The translations under genes were made by a program, and so were the position numbers. The notes beneath the pieces are model-generated. The model was given only the letters and a program-made list of their open reading frames with translations, searched no databases and was not told the origin of the DNA. From Lautropia dentalis (GTDB lineage: Bacteria; Pseudomonadota; Gammaproteobacteria; Burkholderiales; Burkholderiaceae_E), in assembly GCF_003892345.1 (NCBI RefSeq), contig NZ_RRUE01000001.1, positions 1,814,078 through 1,878,077 of the forward strand: a stretch of DNA of 64,000 nt, written 5' to 3'. Positions 19,187 to 29,932 of this stretch are shown in pieces (the first letter of the stretch is position 1; the number at the start of each line of letters is the position of its first letter).

Positions 19187-19234
19187 CAGCCGGCATCCAT
19201 GAGAAGCGCGTCCCATGGGGTTGGTTCCGTCCAC

Positions 19235-19264
19235 TTGTTCAATCTTTCACGGATTCGTTATAAT
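19235..19264 (+). promoter_or_regulatory. Sigma-70 promoter of rpmF-plsX-fab
   Basis: A perfect -10 box TATAAT (19259-19264) lies 18 bp after the -35-like TTGTTC (19235-19240), about 38 bp before the rpmF start. It would supply ribosomal protein L32 and the fatty-acid genes independently of yceD. Confidence 0.75.
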
Positions 19265-19301
19265 CATCGTTTGCCCGCCGTAGGGCAGGAGAGATATTTC
19301 A

Positions 19302-19484
19302 ATGGCCGTTCAGCAAAACAAGAAAACGCCGTCCAAGCGCGGCATGCACCGTTCGCACGATCACCTCGAAAATCCGCCGGTTGCGGTCGAGCCCACCACG
19401 GGCGAGGTGCACCTGCGTCACCACATCAGCCCCAACGGTTACTACCGTGGCAAGAAAATCGTCAAGACCAAGTCTGACGAGTGA
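19302..19484 (+). CDS. rpmF: 50S ribosomal protein L32
   Basis: The 60-residue product [20 protein letters not shown] is the typical bacterial L32 N-terminus, and [13 protein letters not shown] is its conserved end. It has no zinc-binding Cys pairs, so it is the Cys-lacking form. It sits between yceD and plsX as in most proteobacteria, preceded by a good Shine-Dalgarno AGGAGAG and the promoter just upstream. Confidence 0.97.
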   Translation: MAVQQNKKTPSKRGMHRSHDHLENPPVAVEPTTGEVHLRHHISPNGYYRGKKIVKTKSDE

Positions 19485-19511
19485 TTCCGGCAGCTGTTCG
19501 TGGCCGCTCCG

Positions 19512-19527
19512 TCATGCCCGGGCATGA
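19512..19527. repeat. Perfect 16-bp palindrome between rpmF and plsX
   Basis: TCATGCCCGGGCATGA is fully self-complementary and lies 28 bp after the rpmF stop. It could be an operator or an mRNA hairpin separating rpmF from plsX expression. Confidence 0.55.
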
Positions 19528-19567
19528 TGGCGGTTCACGTCCCTGAACCCTCTTGTTTCATCGCGCC

Positions 19568-20650
19568 ATGAGCGTTCGCCTGGCCATCGATGCCATGGGA
19601 GGGGACCATGGTCTGACCGTGACGGTACCTGCCGCCCTGTCATTCCTGCAGTCCCACCCGGATGCCCACCTGCTGCTGGTCGGTCGCCCCGACGAGGTCG
19701 AGGCCGCGCTGCAGCAGCAGCTGTCGCGCGTGCAGGGCGGTCCCGCCCCGGCACTGTCGGCACGCATTCGTGTCGTGCCTGCCAGCGAGGTCATCCGCAT
19801 GGATGACAACCCGGTCCAGGCGCTGCGCAACCGTCGCGACTCCTCCATGCGCATCGCCATCGAGCAGGTCAAGGCCGGTGAGGCCGATGCCTGTGTCAGT
19901 GCCGGCAACACCGGTGCCCTGATGGCCATCTCGCGCTTCGTGCTCAAGATGCTGCCCGGCATCGACCGGCCGGCCATCGCCACGCAGCTGCCCACCCAGA
20001 ATGGCGGTTTCACCACCATGCTCGACCTGGGCGCCAACGTCGATTGCGAGCCCGCACACCTGCTGCAGTTTGCCGTCATGGGCAGTGCGCTGGCATCCGT
20101 GCTCGATGGCAAGGAGCGTCCCACGGTGGGCCTGCTCAACATCGGTGAAGAGCTGATCAAGGGCAACGACGTGGTCAAGGAGGCCGCGCGCCTCATCCGC
20201 GAAACCCCCCTCAATTTCGTGGGCAACGTCGAAGGCAACGACGTGTACGGTGGCAAGAGCGACGTGGTCGTCTGTGACGGCTTCGTCGGCAACGTGGCGC
20301 TCAAGACGTCCGAAGGCGTGGCGCAGATGATCGGCAGCTTCCTGCGTCAGGAGCTGTCCCGCAACTGGCTGACCAGACTTGGCGCGCTCTGTGCCATGCC
20401 GGCCCTGAAGCGTTTCCGCCAGCGGGTCGATCACCGCCGCTACAACGGTGCGTGCCTCATCGGCCTGCGCGGCATCGTGCTCAAGAGCCATGGCTCGGCC
20501 GACGTGCTGGCTTTCGAGGCGGCCCTGCGCCGTGCCTACGATGCCGCACGCAATGGCCTGCTCCGGCGCATCGAGGGTGCCATGGCGGCGGCCGCTGCCG
20601 CTGCGCCGCCTCCGGCTGCGGGTGCTGCGGCCGAAGGTTCCACCGCCTGA
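19568..20650 (+). CDS. plsX: Phosphate acyltransferase PlsX
   Basis: PlsX converts acyl-ACP to acyl-phosphate, feeding PlsY for phospholipid synthesis at the inner membrane. The 360-residue protein starts [15 protein letters not shown], the characteristic N-terminus, and includes [32 protein letters not shown] and the [20 protein letters not shown] region. An in-frame TTG five codons upstream exists, but the ATG fits the family. The C-terminal end is an unusually Ala/Pro-rich tail (about the last 35 residues). Confidence 0.95.
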   Translation: MSVRLAIDAMGGDHGLTVTVPAALSFLQSHPDAHLLLVGRPDEVEAALQQQLSRVQGGPAPALSARIRVVPASEVIRMDDNPVQALRNRRDSSMRIAIEQVKAGEADACVSAGNTGALMAISRFVLKMLPGIDRPAIATQLPTQNGGFTTMLDLGANVDCEPAHLLQFAVMGSALASVLDGKERPTVGLLNIGEELIKGNDVVKEAARLIRETPLNFVGNVEGNDVYGGKSDVVVCDGFVGNVALKTSEGVAQMIGSFLRQELSRNWLTRLGALCAMPALKRFRQRVDHRRYNGACLIGLRGIVLKSHGSADVLAFEAALRRAYDAARNGLLRRIEGAMAAAAAAAPPPAAGAAAEGSTA

Positions 20651-20689
20651 CCCGGCATTCACAGACTTCTTTACGGATCCGGCAACGCC

Positions 20690-21730
20690 ATGTCCAACAC
20701 CGATTCAGCTGCTCCCGCCCCCTTTCTGCCGGCATCCGCTCCCGTTCCGGGCGGCGCCCGGTTCTCGCGTCTGATCGGCGTCGGCGCCGCACTGCCGGCA
20801 CGCCGGGTCACCAACGACGATCTCGTGGCCGACCTGGCCACCCGCGGCATCGAAACCTCCGACGAGTGGATCGTCACCCGTACCGGCATTCGCCAGCGCT
20901 GGCTGGCCGGCCCCGACGACACCACCACGTCGCTGGGGGTTCGTGCGGCCCGGGAGGCCATGAAGAGTGCGGGCGTCGGCCCTGACGACATCGACCTGAT
21001 CGTCTGTGCCACCTCCACCGCCGACCAGATCTTTCCCAGCACCGCCTGCCTGATCCAGTCCGAACTGGGCGTCCACCAGGGCGGCGCCTTCGACGTGCAG
21101 GCGGTGTGCAGCGGTTTTGCCTATGCGGTGGCCAATGCCGATGCCCTGATCCGGGCCGGTGTGGCCCAACGGGCGCTCGTCATCGGTGCCGAGGTCTTCT
21201 CGCGCATTCTCGACTGGAACGACCGTTCCACCTGCGTGCTGTTTGGCGACGGCGCCGGCGCCATCGTGCTGTCCGCTGCCGACACCCCGGGCGTGCTGGT
21301 GTCCCGTCTGCATGCCGATGGCCGGCAGTCCGGCATCCTGTCCACGCCGGGCAGCGTGCGCTGTGGTGCCGTCACCGGCCATCCCTTCCTGCGCATGGAC
21401 GGGCAGGCCGTCTTCAAGCTGGCCGTCAAGCTGCTGGCCGAGCTGGCCCAGGAAACCCTCGAGGCCGCCGGCCTGAAGGTCGACGACCTCGACTGGCTGG
21501 TGCCGCACCAGGCCAATGTCCGCATCCTGTCGGCCACGGCCTCACGGCTGGGGCTGCCGCTCGACCGGGTGATCTCCACCGTGGGCGAACACGCCAACAC
21601 GTCAGCGGCCTCGGTGCCGCTGGCGCTGGCGCAGGCCGTGCAGGAAGGTCGCCTGCGGCCCGGGCAGCTGATCATGCTGCAGGGCGTGGGGGGCGGCTTC
21701 ACCTGGGCCTCGAACCTGATCCGGCTGTGA
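20690..21730 (+). CDS. fabH: 3-oxoacyl-ACP synthase III
   Basis: FabH starts fatty acid elongation by condensing acetyl-CoA with malonyl-ACP. The catalytic triad is visible: Cys140 in [11 protein letters not shown], His273 in [10 protein letters not shown] and Asn303 in [12 protein letters not shown]. The 346-residue protein carries about 24 extra N-terminal residues (Ala/Pro-rich) before the usual start [13 protein letters not shown]; no closer ATG is in frame. It lies 39 bp after plsX. Confidence 0.96.
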   Translation: MSNTDSAAPAPFLPASAPVPGGARFSRLIGVGAALPARRVTNDDLVADLATRGIETSDEWIVTRTGIRQRWLAGPDDTTTSLGVRAAREAMKSAGVGPDDIDLIVCATSTADQIFPSTACLIQSELGVHQGGAFDVQAVCSGFAYAVANADALIRAGVAQRALVIGAEVFSRILDWNDRSTCVLFGDGAGAIVLSAADTPGVLVSRLHADGRQSGILSTPGSVRCGAVTGHPFLRMDGQAVFKLAVKLLAELAQETLEAAGLKVDDLDWLVPHQANVRILSATASRLGLPLDRVISTVGEHANTSAASVPLALAQAVQEGRLRPGQLIMLQGVGGGFTWASNLIRL

Positions 21731-21822
21731 TGCCGTCGCGGCATCATGGACACCGAACCGATAACATCGTCCCAACGGACACAACCCGAGCAGAATCAAC
21801 CAGAGGTCCGGAGCACCAACCC

Positions 21823-22769
21823 ATGAGCGTTGCATTCGTCTTTCCCGGCCAGGGCTCGCAGGCCGTCGGCATGCTGTCCTCGCTGACCGGCCGTCCCGAA
21901 GTCGATGATCTCGTCCGTCGTGCCGACGCCGCACTGGGCGAACCGGCCCTGTCGAAGGTCATCGCCGAAAGCCCCGCCGAGGAACTGGCCTTGACTACCT
22001 GGACACAGCCCGCCATGCTGCTGGCCGGCATGGCCTGCCTGGCTGCCTGGCGTGCGGAAGGCGGCCCCGAGCCGGCCTTCGTCGCCGGTCACAGCCTAGG
22101 CGAATACACCGCCCTGGTTGCCGCCGGTTCGCTCGACATCGATACGGCCATCCGTCTGGTGCGCCTGCGTGCCCAGGCCATGCAGGAGGCCGTGCCGGTC
22201 GGTACCGGTGGCATGGCCGCCATTCTGGGCCTGTCCGACGCCGACGTGCAGGCTGCCTGCGACGAGGCCCGGCCCGTGCCGGACACCGATCGCCTGGAAG
22301 AGGTGGCGGCCGTCAATTTCAACGCGCCGGGGCAGGTGGTCATCGCGGGCCATGCCGGTGCCGTCGAACGTGCCTGTGCGGCGGCCCAGGCCAGGGGCGC
22401 CCGCCGTGCCAAGCCCCTGCCGGTCTCCGCACCGTTCCATTCGGTGCTGCTCAGGCCTGCCGGTGACGTGCTGCAGCGCGCGCTGGCCGATGTCGATCTG
22501 AAGGCACCGTCCATCCCCCTCATCAATAATGTCGATGTGGCCATCGAGACCGATCCGGCCCGCATCCGCGACGCCCTGGTCCGTCAGGCCTGGCATCCGG
22601 TGCGCTGGGTCGAACTCATCCAGAAGCTGGCCGACCAGGGGGTCGACCACTTCGTCGAGTTCGGTCCCGGCAAGGTACTCACGGGCCTGATCAAGCGCAT
22701 CGCACCCCAGGCGCAGCTCGACAACGTCTTCGACGCCGCCTCCCTCCAATCCACGCTGGCGAAGTTCTC

Positions 22770-22773
<4 letters not shown>
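21823..22773 (+). CDS. fabD: Malonyl-CoA:ACP transacylase
   Basis: FabD loads malonyl groups from CoA onto acyl carrier protein. The 316-residue protein starts MSVAFVFPGQGSQAVGM; the nucleophile is Ser91 in GHSLGEYTA and the catalytic His206 is in VSAPFHSVLL. The open frame extends far upstream through fabH in another frame, but the family N-terminus fixes the start at this ATG, preceded by a GGAG ten bases away. Its last four bases overlap the fabG start (ATGA). Confidence 0.96.
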
Positions 22774-23536
<763 letters not shown>

Positions 23537-23540
<4 letters not shown>

Positions 23541-23656
23541 CGATACAATCCCGTATCGTCAACGTAACCGGGTGGCTTCCATCCCGGAAGCCTTGCAGCC
23601 CACGGGTTTACCCGGGGGCATCGAGAAACCCAAAAAAGCCGGTAACATGTACCGGC
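23537..23656 (+). promoter_or_regulatory. Three consecutive hairpins in the fabG-acpP gap
   Basis: Three stems follow each other. The first pairs TTGACGATAC (containing the fabG TGA) with GTATCGTCAA around AATCCC, 10 bp. The second pairs GGCTTCC with GGAAGCC around ATCCC (23574-23592). The third pairs GCCGGTA with TACCGGC around ACATG (23638-23656), ending 27 bp before acpP. They could set differential stability or attenuation so that acpP, needed in great excess, is expressed above fabG. Confidence 0.55.
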
Positions 23657-23683
23657 ATCATCACTCATCAGGAGAGTATTGAA

Positions 23684-23923
23684 ATGTCGGATATCGAGGC
23701 GCGGGTCAAGAAGATTGTGGCCGAGCAGCTGGGCGTGAACGAAGCCGAGGTCAAGACCTCATCGTCCTTCGTGGACGATCTGGGCGCCGATTCGCTGGAC
23801 AACGTCGAGCTGGTCATGGCGCTGGAAGATGAATTCGGTACCGAAATCCCCGACGAGGAAGCCGAGAAAATCACCACGGTGCAACAGGCCATCGACTTCG
23901 TCACGGCGCAGTCCAAGAGCTGA
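23684..23923 (+). CDS. acpP: Acyl carrier protein
   Basis: The 79-residue acidic protein [20 protein letters not shown] is ACP, the carrier of growing acyl chains. The phosphopantetheine attachment site is Ser37 in [12 protein letters not shown] strong GGAGAG precedes the ATG. The gene lies between fabG and fabF and shares a TGATG overlap with fabF. Activation requires a holo-ACP synthase, which is not encoded at its usual place in this window. Confidence 0.98.
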   Translation: MSDIEARVKKIVAEQLGVNEAEVKTSSSFVDDLGADSLDNVELVMALEDEFGTEIPDEEAEKITTVQQAIDFVTAQSKS

Positions 23924-25158
23924 TGAGCAAGCGTCGCGTCGTCATTACGGGCCTTGGCCTCATCTCGCCGGTCGGTAACGACGTCGGGACGGGATGGGCC
24001 AATCTGGTGGCCGGCAAGTCGGGGGTCGGACCCATCACCCGCTTCGATGCATCGGCGTTCTCGTCGCGCATCGCCGGCGAGGTGAAGGACTTCAACCCGG
24101 CCGACTGGATGAACCCGAAGGAGCTTCGGCACTTCGACACCTTCATCCACTACGGTGTGGCGGCGGGCCTGCAGGCCTTCCGCGACAGCGGCCTCGAAAT
24201 CACCGAAGCAAACGCCGAGCGGTTTGGCGCCTTCGTGGGTTCGGGCATCGGTGGTCTTCCCCTCATCGAAGCCACGCACAAGGAGTACCTCGCCAAGGGG
24301 GCACGGCGCATCTCGCCGTTCTTCGTGCCGGGGTCCATCATCAACCTGGTGGCTGGACAGCTGTCGATCATGCTGGGCCTGCAGGGGCCGAGCTATGCCA
24401 TCGTCAGCGCCTGCACCACGGGCCTGCATTGCGTGGGCGACGCCGGGCGGCTCATCGCCTATGGTGACGCAGACATGATGCTGGCCGGTGGCACCGAATC
24501 CAACCTGTCCCCGCTGGGCGTGGGTGGGTTCGCCTCCATGAAGGCACTGTCCACGCGCAACGACGACCCGCAGGCGGCCAGCCGTCCGTGGGACCGCGAC
24601 CGCGATGGCTTCGTGCTGGGTGAAGGCGCAGGCGTGCTGGTGCTCGAAGAGCTGGAACACGCGAAGAAGCGGGGTGCACGGATCTACGCCGAGCTGATCG
24701 GTTTCGGCATGAGTTCCGATGCACACCACATCACCGCGCCAGACCTGCGGGGGCCCGCCCGGGGCATGCAGAATGCCCTGCGCGATGCCGGCATCAACGT
24801 CGATCAGGTGCAGTACATCAACGCGCATGGCACGTCCACGCCGCTGGGTGACCTGAACGAAACCAGCGCCATCAAGCTGGCCTTCGGTGACCAGGCCAAA
24901 AAGGTCGTCGTCAATTCCACCAAGTCCATGACCGGCCACCTGCTGGGCGCGGCGGGCGGAATCGAGGCGGTGTTCAGTGCACTGGCCGTTTACCATCAGG
25001 TCTCGCCACCCACCATCAACATCGACAACCAGGATCCGGCGTGCGATCTCGATTACTGCGCCAACGAGGCGCGGGAGATGGACATCGACATCGCACTGTC
25101 GAACTCCTTTGGTTTCGGTGGCACCAACGGAACGCTGGTGCTGCGCCGTTACCGCTGA
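23923..25158 (+). CDS. fabF: 3-oxoacyl-ACP synthase II
   Basis: FabF elongates acyl-ACP by condensation with malonyl-ACP and controls the unsaturated/saturated ratio with temperature in E. coli. The 411-residue protein has the Cys-His-His triad: Cys164 in [11 protein letters not shown], the His of [12 protein letters not shown] and the His of [12 protein letters not shown]. It starts [20 protein letters not shown]. The start codon shares its A with the acpP stop, which suggests translational coupling. Confidence 0.97.
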   Translation: MSKRRVVITGLGLISPVGNDVGTGWANLVAGKSGVGPITRFDASAFSSRIAGEVKDFNPADWMNPKELRHFDTFIHYGVAAGLQAFRDSGLEITEANAERFGAFVGSGIGGLPLIEATHKEYLAKGARRISPFFVPGSIINLVAGQLSIMLGLQGPSYAIVSACTTGLHCVGDAGRLIAYGDADMMLAGGTESNLSPLGVGGFASMKALSTRNDDPQAASRPWDRDRDGFVLGEGAGVLVLEELEHAKKRGARIYAELIGFGMSSDAHHITAPDLRGPARGMQNALRDAGINVDQVQYINAHGTSTPLGDLNETSAIKLAFGDQAKKVVVNSTKSMTGHLLGAAGGIEAVFSALAVYHQVSPPTINIDNQDPACDLDYCANEAREMDIDIALSNSFGFGGTNGTLVLRRYR

Positions 25159-25306
25159 CGGGCCGGGTGGCCGGCTCTGGCCGGTATCTGCCCCGCCGGG
25201 GGGCGTCTGCGCCCCGGCGACCAGCGCTCTCGTGCGCCCGCTGCCGCGCAACCGGCACCTTCCTGTCACAGGCAGGCGGGTGGTGGTGCGCGGCAGTTTT
25301 CCGTGG

Positions 25307-25424
25307 GCGCCGCTGTCTGTCAGCGCCGCTTCGTCATGGACGCTGCTTTCAGGTGAGCGCCGCTTTCTTGTGGGCAACGCTTCCGGATGAGCGCCGCTTC
25401 CCTGTGGACGCCAGGTCCGGCCGC
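25307..25424. repeat. Seven-unit degenerate 17-bp tandem repeat
   Basis: Units with consensus GCGCCGCTTYCNNGTGG begin at 25307, 25323, 25340, 25357, 25374, 25391 and 25408, a spacing of 16 then 17 five times. The array fills the gap between fabF and the next gene and runs up to the likely start codon of that gene. A 17-bp period is not a multiple of three, so the array is not a coding repeat. Confidence 0.75.
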
Positions 25425-25440
25425 TTCCGGGATGCCTCTC

Positions 25441-25977
25441 ATGTCCGAATCTCTGCAGATCCAGGTCAGCCACGCCGACGTCGGCCGGCGCTTCGACCAG
25501 CTCGTGATCGGGCTGGTCGTGCTGGCCATTGGCCTGACGTGGCTGTCCGGACCGGGCAATCCCTGGCGCTTTGCCGGGTTTGCCGCGCTCCTCGGGCTGT
25601 CCTGGCTGCTTCCCCGTGTCTTCAATGCCAGCCGCCGTGCAGGGGCCTGCAACCCGGCCAGCCTGTGTGCGCAGGCCCGCGTCCAGTACCGGCAGCCAGA
25701 GGCACTGCAGTTTCTCGACGACGGCATGCTGCTCGTACGCTGGCAGCCGGATGGCGACTGGGCCACGGCCGTCGAGCTGCGCACCCTGTGGCTCGGCCCG
25801 CTGCTGCACGTGGCGGCCGGCACATCTCCCGCCTCGTCAACCCATGCGGCGGCTGAGGCGTTGAACCAGCCGCTGCAGCGTGGCAGCTGCCTGCTGTGGC
25901 TTCCCCGTCTGGGCACCGCCGATGCGGCCGCCGTGCGGCGCTGGCTGGTGTGGCGCAGGCGGGGTGGAAGAGGCTAA
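25441..25977 (+). CDS. Small two-TM membrane protein of unknown function
   Basis: The 178-residue protein has two adjacent hydrophobic segments near the N-terminus (LVIGLVVLAIGLTWL and GFAALLGLSWLLP), followed by a soluble part containing FLDDGMLLVRWQPDGDW. The layout recalls small YgfX-like or DUF-type membrane proteins found between fabF and rpoE in relatives, but I do not recognise a defined family. The ATG giving MSESLQIQVSHAD is chosen; in-frame ATGs 9 and 54 bases upstream are possible, the latter lying inside the tandem repeat array. It precedes the DegP-type protease by 81 bp. Confidence 0.6.
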   Translation: MSESLQIQVSHADVGRRFDQLVIGLVVLAIGLTWLSGPGNPWRFAGFAALLGLSWLLPRVFNASRRAGACNPASLCAQARVQYRQPEALQFLDDGMLLVRWQPDGDWATAVELRTLWLGPLLHVAAGTSPASSTHAAAEALNQPLQRGSCLLWLPRLGTADAAAVRRWLVWRRRGGRG

Positions 25978-26058
25978 AGAATTTTTCGGACAGGTTTATC
26001 ACACACGCCCGCGGCGTTTCGCGTCCAGAACCCGTCCTTCTGTGAGGTTTCCCGATCG

Positions 26059-27618
26059 ATGAGCATTTCCAAGTCTTCCCGCCGGTCCGTCGGTGCACGG
26101 CTCACCGCCCCCGTCCAGCGTCCGCTGCGTACCACGCTGGCTGCTTCCGCCCTGGCCGTGGCCAGCCTGTTCGTAGGGTCCGCCACCCTGCTGCAGCCAG
26201 CACCGGTGCAGGCCCAAGCCGTACGCGGTCTGCCCGATTTCACCGGCCTGGTCGAGAAAACCGGGGGCGCCGTGGTCAACATCCGCACCACCGAACGTGC
26301 GGCCAGCCAGGCCCAGCAGGGCGGGGGGGCAGAACTGCTCGACCCGGATGATCCGTTCTTCGAGTTCTTCCGCCGCTTCCTGCCGCCCGGCGCCATGCCC
26401 GGGCTGCCCGGTCAGGGCCAGGGGCAGGGACGCCAGCGCCAGCTGCCGCCGGGTCAGTCGGGTGAGGAGATTCCCCGGGGCCTCGGTTCCGGATTCATCA
26501 TCTCGGCCGATGGCTATGTGATGACCAACCACCACGTGGTGGATGGCGCCGATGACATCTACGTCACACTCACCGACAAGCGCGAGTTCAAGGCCCGCCT
26601 GATCGGCTCGGACAAGAACACCGACGTGGCCCTGCTCAAGATCGACGCGGCCGAACTGCCGGTGCTCGCCATCGGCGACCCGAACAGGCTGCGTGTGGGT
26701 GAATGGGTGCTGGCCATCGGCTCGCCCTTCGGGCTGGAGAACACCGTCACCGCCGGCATCGTCTCGGCCAAGGCGCGCGAGACGGGCGACTACCTGCCGT
26801 TCATCCAGACCGACGTGGCGGTCAATCCCGGCAACTCCGGTGGTCCGCTGATCAACATGGACGGGCAGGCCATCGGCATCAACTCCCAGATCTACAGCCG
26901 CACCGGCGGCTTCATGGGCATCTCCTTCGCCATTCCCATCGACGAGGCGATGCGCGTGACCGAGCAGCTCAAGGCCAACGGCCACGTGGTGCGCGGCCGC
27001 ATCGGGGTGGCCATCACCGAGGTCACCAAGGACATCGCCGAGCCGCTGGGCCTGTCCAAACCCACGGGCGCCCAGGTCAGCAGCGTCGATCCGAAGGGGC
27101 CGGCGGCGAAGGCCGGTCTGCAGCCGGGCGACATCATCCTGCGCTACGAAGGCCGCACCATCGAGCGTTCGTCCGACCTGCCGCGGCTGGTGGGCAATAC
27201 CCGCCCCGGCACGAAGGCCAGCGTCGAGGTCTGGCGTGCCGGCGCTGCACGTACCCTGCAGGTTACCGTCGGCGAAGTGCCCAGCGACCAGGCCGGCAAT
27301 GCCAAACGGCCGCAGCCCGAACAGCAGGCCCCGGCCAGGGCCAACTGGCTGGGCATCATGGCGTCCGACCTGAACGCCGAACAGCGCAAGAGCCAGGACC
27401 AGCCGCGTGATGGCGTGGTGGTCACCGGGCTGGAGCCGAACGGCCCGGCGGCCCGCGCCGGCCTGCGTGAAGGCGACGTGCTGTTGCAGCTCAACAGCCA
27501 GCCGATCTCCTCGGCCGCCCAGTTCGAGGGGCTGGTCACCAAGCTCGACCGCAAGCGCACGCTGGTGCTGCTGGTCAAGCGCGGTGGCGAAGCCTCGTAC
27601 ATTCCGGTCCGCCCGTAG
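26059..27618 (+). CDS. Periplasmic serine protease/chaperone, DegP/MucD family
   Basis: This Do-type HtrA protease degrades or refolds damaged envelope proteins. The 519-residue precursor has a long signal peptide ending in APVQAQA (cleavage near residue 54). The catalytic triad is His159 in TNHHVVDGA, Asp189 in NTDVALLK and Ser260 in NPGNSGGPL. Two PDZ domains follow, the first with RGRIGVAITEV and GLQPGDIIL, the second with NWLGIMASDL and GLREGDVLLQLN. A Gly/Gln/Pro-rich loop (about 110-135) lies before the protease domain in the position of the Q-linker. In relatives rpoE, rseA and rseB lie immediately upstream; they are absent here, so its envelope-stress control must act from elsewhere if kept. 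Confidence 0.94.
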   Translation: MSISKSSRRSVGARLTAPVQRPLRTTLAASALAVASLFVGSATLLQPAPVQAQAVRGLPDFTGLVEKTGGAVVNIRTTERAASQAQQGGGAELLDPDDPFFEFFRRFLPPGAMPGLPGQGQGQGRQRQLPPGQSGEEIPRGLGSGFIISADGYVMTNHHVVDGADDIYVTLTDKREFKARLIGSDKNTDVALLKIDAAELPVLAIGDPNRLRVGEWVLAIGSPFGLENTVTAGIVSAKARETGDYLPFIQTDVAVNPGNSGGPLINMDGQAIGINSQIYSRTGGFMGISFAIPIDEAMRVTEQLKANGHVVRGRIGVAITEVTKDIAEPLGLSKPTGAQVSSVDPKGPAAKAGLQPGDIILRYEGRTIERSSDLPRLVGNTRPGTKASVEVWRAGAARTLQVTVGEVPSDQAGNAKRPQPEQQAPARANWLGIMASDLNAEQRKSQDQPRDGVVVTGLEPNGPAARAGLREGDVLLQLNSQPISSAAQFEGLVTKLDRKRTLVLLVKRGGEASYIPVRP

Positions 27619-27791
27619 GACGTGTGATGCCCGGGCACAGTGCCACTGCTGCCACTATACAATAGGGCTCCTTCACGGCATGCGCCCGTCCTGCCCAGGC
27701 AGGGCGGGCCATTTTTCCGTGTCCACGCGCCCAGGAAGCCCTGCCAGCGCCCTGCGGCACCCTTGCAGCGCTTCCGTCACTTGTCACCGGC

Positions 27792-29585
27792 ATGCAGCAC
27801 ATTCGCAACTTTTCCATCATTGCCCACATCGACCATGGCAAATCCACGCTGGCCGACCGGCTGATCCACCGCCTGGGCGGCCTGTCCGACCGTGAAATGG
27901 ACAGCCAGGTGCTCGATTCGATGGACCTGGAACGCGAGCGCGGCATCACCATCAAGGCGCAGACGGCGTCGCTGCTGCACAAGGCGGCCGACGGTACCGT
28001 CTACCAGTTTAACCTCATCGACACCCCGGGACACGTCGACTTCTCCTACGAGGTCAGCCGTTCGCTCTCGGCCTGCGAGGGGGCGCTGCTGGTGGTCGAT
28101 GCCTCGCAGGGTGTGGAGGCGCAGACGGTGGCCAACTGCTACACCGCCATCGACCTCGGCGTCGAGGTCGTGCCCGTGCTGAACAAGATGGACCTGCCCT
28201 CGGCCGACCCGGACAATGCCCGGGCCGAGATCGAGGACGTGATCGGCATCGACGCCAGCGAGGCCATTCCGGCCAGCGCCAAGACGGGGCTGGGGCTGGA
28301 CGAGATCATCGATGCCATCGTCACCCGCATCCCGCCGCCCAAGGGCGATCCGGACGCCCCGCTGCAGGCGCTGATCATCGACTCGTGGTTCGACAACTAC
28401 GTCGGCGTGGTGATGCTCGTGCGCGTGGTCAACGGCACCCTGCGCGTGAAGGATCGCATCCGCATGATGGCCACCGATGCCACGCATCACTGCGACCAGC
28501 TGGGTGTGTTCACGCCGCGTTCCTCGCCGCGCGACACCCTTTCGGCCGGGCAGGTGGGCTTCATCATCACCGGCATGAAGGAACTGAAGCACGCGAAGGT
28601 GGGGGACACCATCACCCACGTCTCGCCGGCGGCAAAGGATCCGCTGCCCGGCTTCAAGGAAATCAAGCCCTCGGTGTTTGCCGGCCTCTATCCGGTCGAG
28701 GCCAGCGAGTACGACGCCCTGCGCGACGCGCTCGAAAAGCTCAAGCTCAATGATGCCTCGCTGCAGTTCGAACCCGAGGTCTCGCAGGCGCTGGGCTTTG
28801 GTTTTCGCTGCGGCTTCCTCGGCATGCTGCACATGGACATCGTGCAGGAGCGGCTCGAGCGCGAATACGACATGGACCTCATCACCACGGCGCCCACCGT
28901 GATCTACGAGGTCGTGCTCACCGACGGTACCGTCGAGCGCATCGAAAACCCGTCGCGCATGCCCGAGCAGGCGCGCATCGCCGAAATTCGCGAACCCATC
29001 GTCAAGGTGGTCATCTTCGTGCCGCAGGAATACGTGGGCCCGGTCATCACGCTGTGCACCGGCAAGCGTGGCCTCCAGCGCGATCTCACCTATCACGGCC
29101 GCGCCGTGCATCTCACCTACGAGCTGCCGATGAGCGAGATCGTGCTCGATTTCTTCGACCGCCTGAAGTCCGTCTCGCGCGGCTATGCGTCGATGGACTA
29201 CGAGTTTCTCGAGTACCGCCCCTCCGACGTGGTCAAGATGGACCTGCTGATCAACGGCGACCGGGTCGATGCACTGTCGGTCATCGTGCACCGTTCCAAC
29301 GCGGTCTCGCGCGGCCGCGAGGTGGCCAGCCGCATGCGCGAGCTGATTCCGCGCCAGATGTTCGATGTGGCCGTGCAGGCCGCCATCGGCAGCAACATCA
29401 TCGCCCGCGAGACCATCAAGGCCCTGCGCAAGAACGTGCTGGCCAAGTGCTATGGTGGCGACATCACCCGCAAGCGCAAGCTGCTCGAGAAGCAGAAGGC
29501 CGGCAAGAAGCGCATGAAGCAGGTCGGTTCGGTCGAAATTCCGCAGGAGGCCTTCCTGGCGGTTCTGCAGGCCGAGGAGCGCTGA
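27792..29585 (+). CDS. lepA: Elongation factor 4 (LepA)
   Basis: LepA is a translational GTPase that can back-translocate ribosomes and contributes to 30S biogenesis. The 597-residue length and start [19 protein letters not shown] (P-loop AHIDHGKS) are typical. Switch motifs [10 protein letters not shown] and DTPGHVDF and the NKMD base-recognition motif (PVLNKMDLP) are present. The C-terminal domain with [18 protein letters not shown] is diagnostic of LepA. A possible -10 (TACAAT, 27658-27663) lies in the 173-bp gap after the protease gene; no good -35 is seen. Confidence 0.97.
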   Translation: MQHIRNFSIIAHIDHGKSTLADRLIHRLGGLSDREMDSQVLDSMDLERERGITIKAQTASLLHKAADGTVYQFNLIDTPGHVDFSYEVSRSLSACEGALLVVDASQGVEAQTVANCYTAIDLGVEVVPVLNKMDLPSADPDNARAEIEDVIGIDASEAIPASAKTGLGLDEIIDAIVTRIPPPKGDPDAPLQALIIDSWFDNYVGVVMLVRVVNGTLRVKDRIRMMATDATHHCDQLGVFTPRSSPRDTLSAGQVGFIITGMKELKHAKVGDTITHVSPAAKDPLPGFKEIKPSVFAGLYPVEASEYDALRDALEKLKLNDASLQFEPEVSQALGFGFRCGFLGMLHMDIVQERLEREYDMDLITTAPTVIYEVVLTDGTVERIENPSRMPEQARIAEIREPIVKVVIFVPQEYVGPVITLCTGKRGLQRDLTYHGRAVHLTYELPMSEIVLDFFDRLKSVSRGYASMDYEFLEYRPSDVVKMDLLINGDRVDALSVIVHRSNAVSRGREVASRMRELIPRQMFDVAVQAAIGSNIIARETIKALRKNVLAKCYGGDITRKRKLLEKQKAGKKRMKQVGSVEIPQEAFLAVLQAEER

Positions 29586-29932
29586 TGCCGGAGGATGTGG
29601 CGCGCACCGTCACGCTCCCCGGGCACGGTGTCCGTGCTGCCGGCTGGCAGTACCGGACGCCCGGCAGGCCACCCCTTTCCGTGATGGGCGCGTTCTTTTT
29701 CCCGGTCACGGGCTGTCTGTCCGACCGTTCGTCGGATACCATGACGGGTTCGCGCATTTTACGTTTGCTTCCTGCTATGTTTGCGTCCGGTTGCGGTTTG
29801 CACCCCTGTCTGCCGGCCGCTGCCATGCCGTTTCCGCCCCATTCCGATCCCGGAGCCCGGGCGTTCGCAGGCGCCTGCAGAGGTTTCCTCGCGTCCTGCT
29901 GACTTTTCTGCCGGTTTCCAGATTCCTTCACC
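29586..29932. other. Non-coding gap between lepA and lepB
   Basis: No gene, RNA or clear terminator is visible in these 347 bp. Reading frames that cross it continue from shadows of lepA and lack any family resemblance. Confidence 0.5.

Noticed and set aside
25307-25424. Tandem 17-bp array considered as a CRISPR
   Set aside because: Units are contiguous without spacers and too short; no cas genes are present. No CRISPR array was found in the window.
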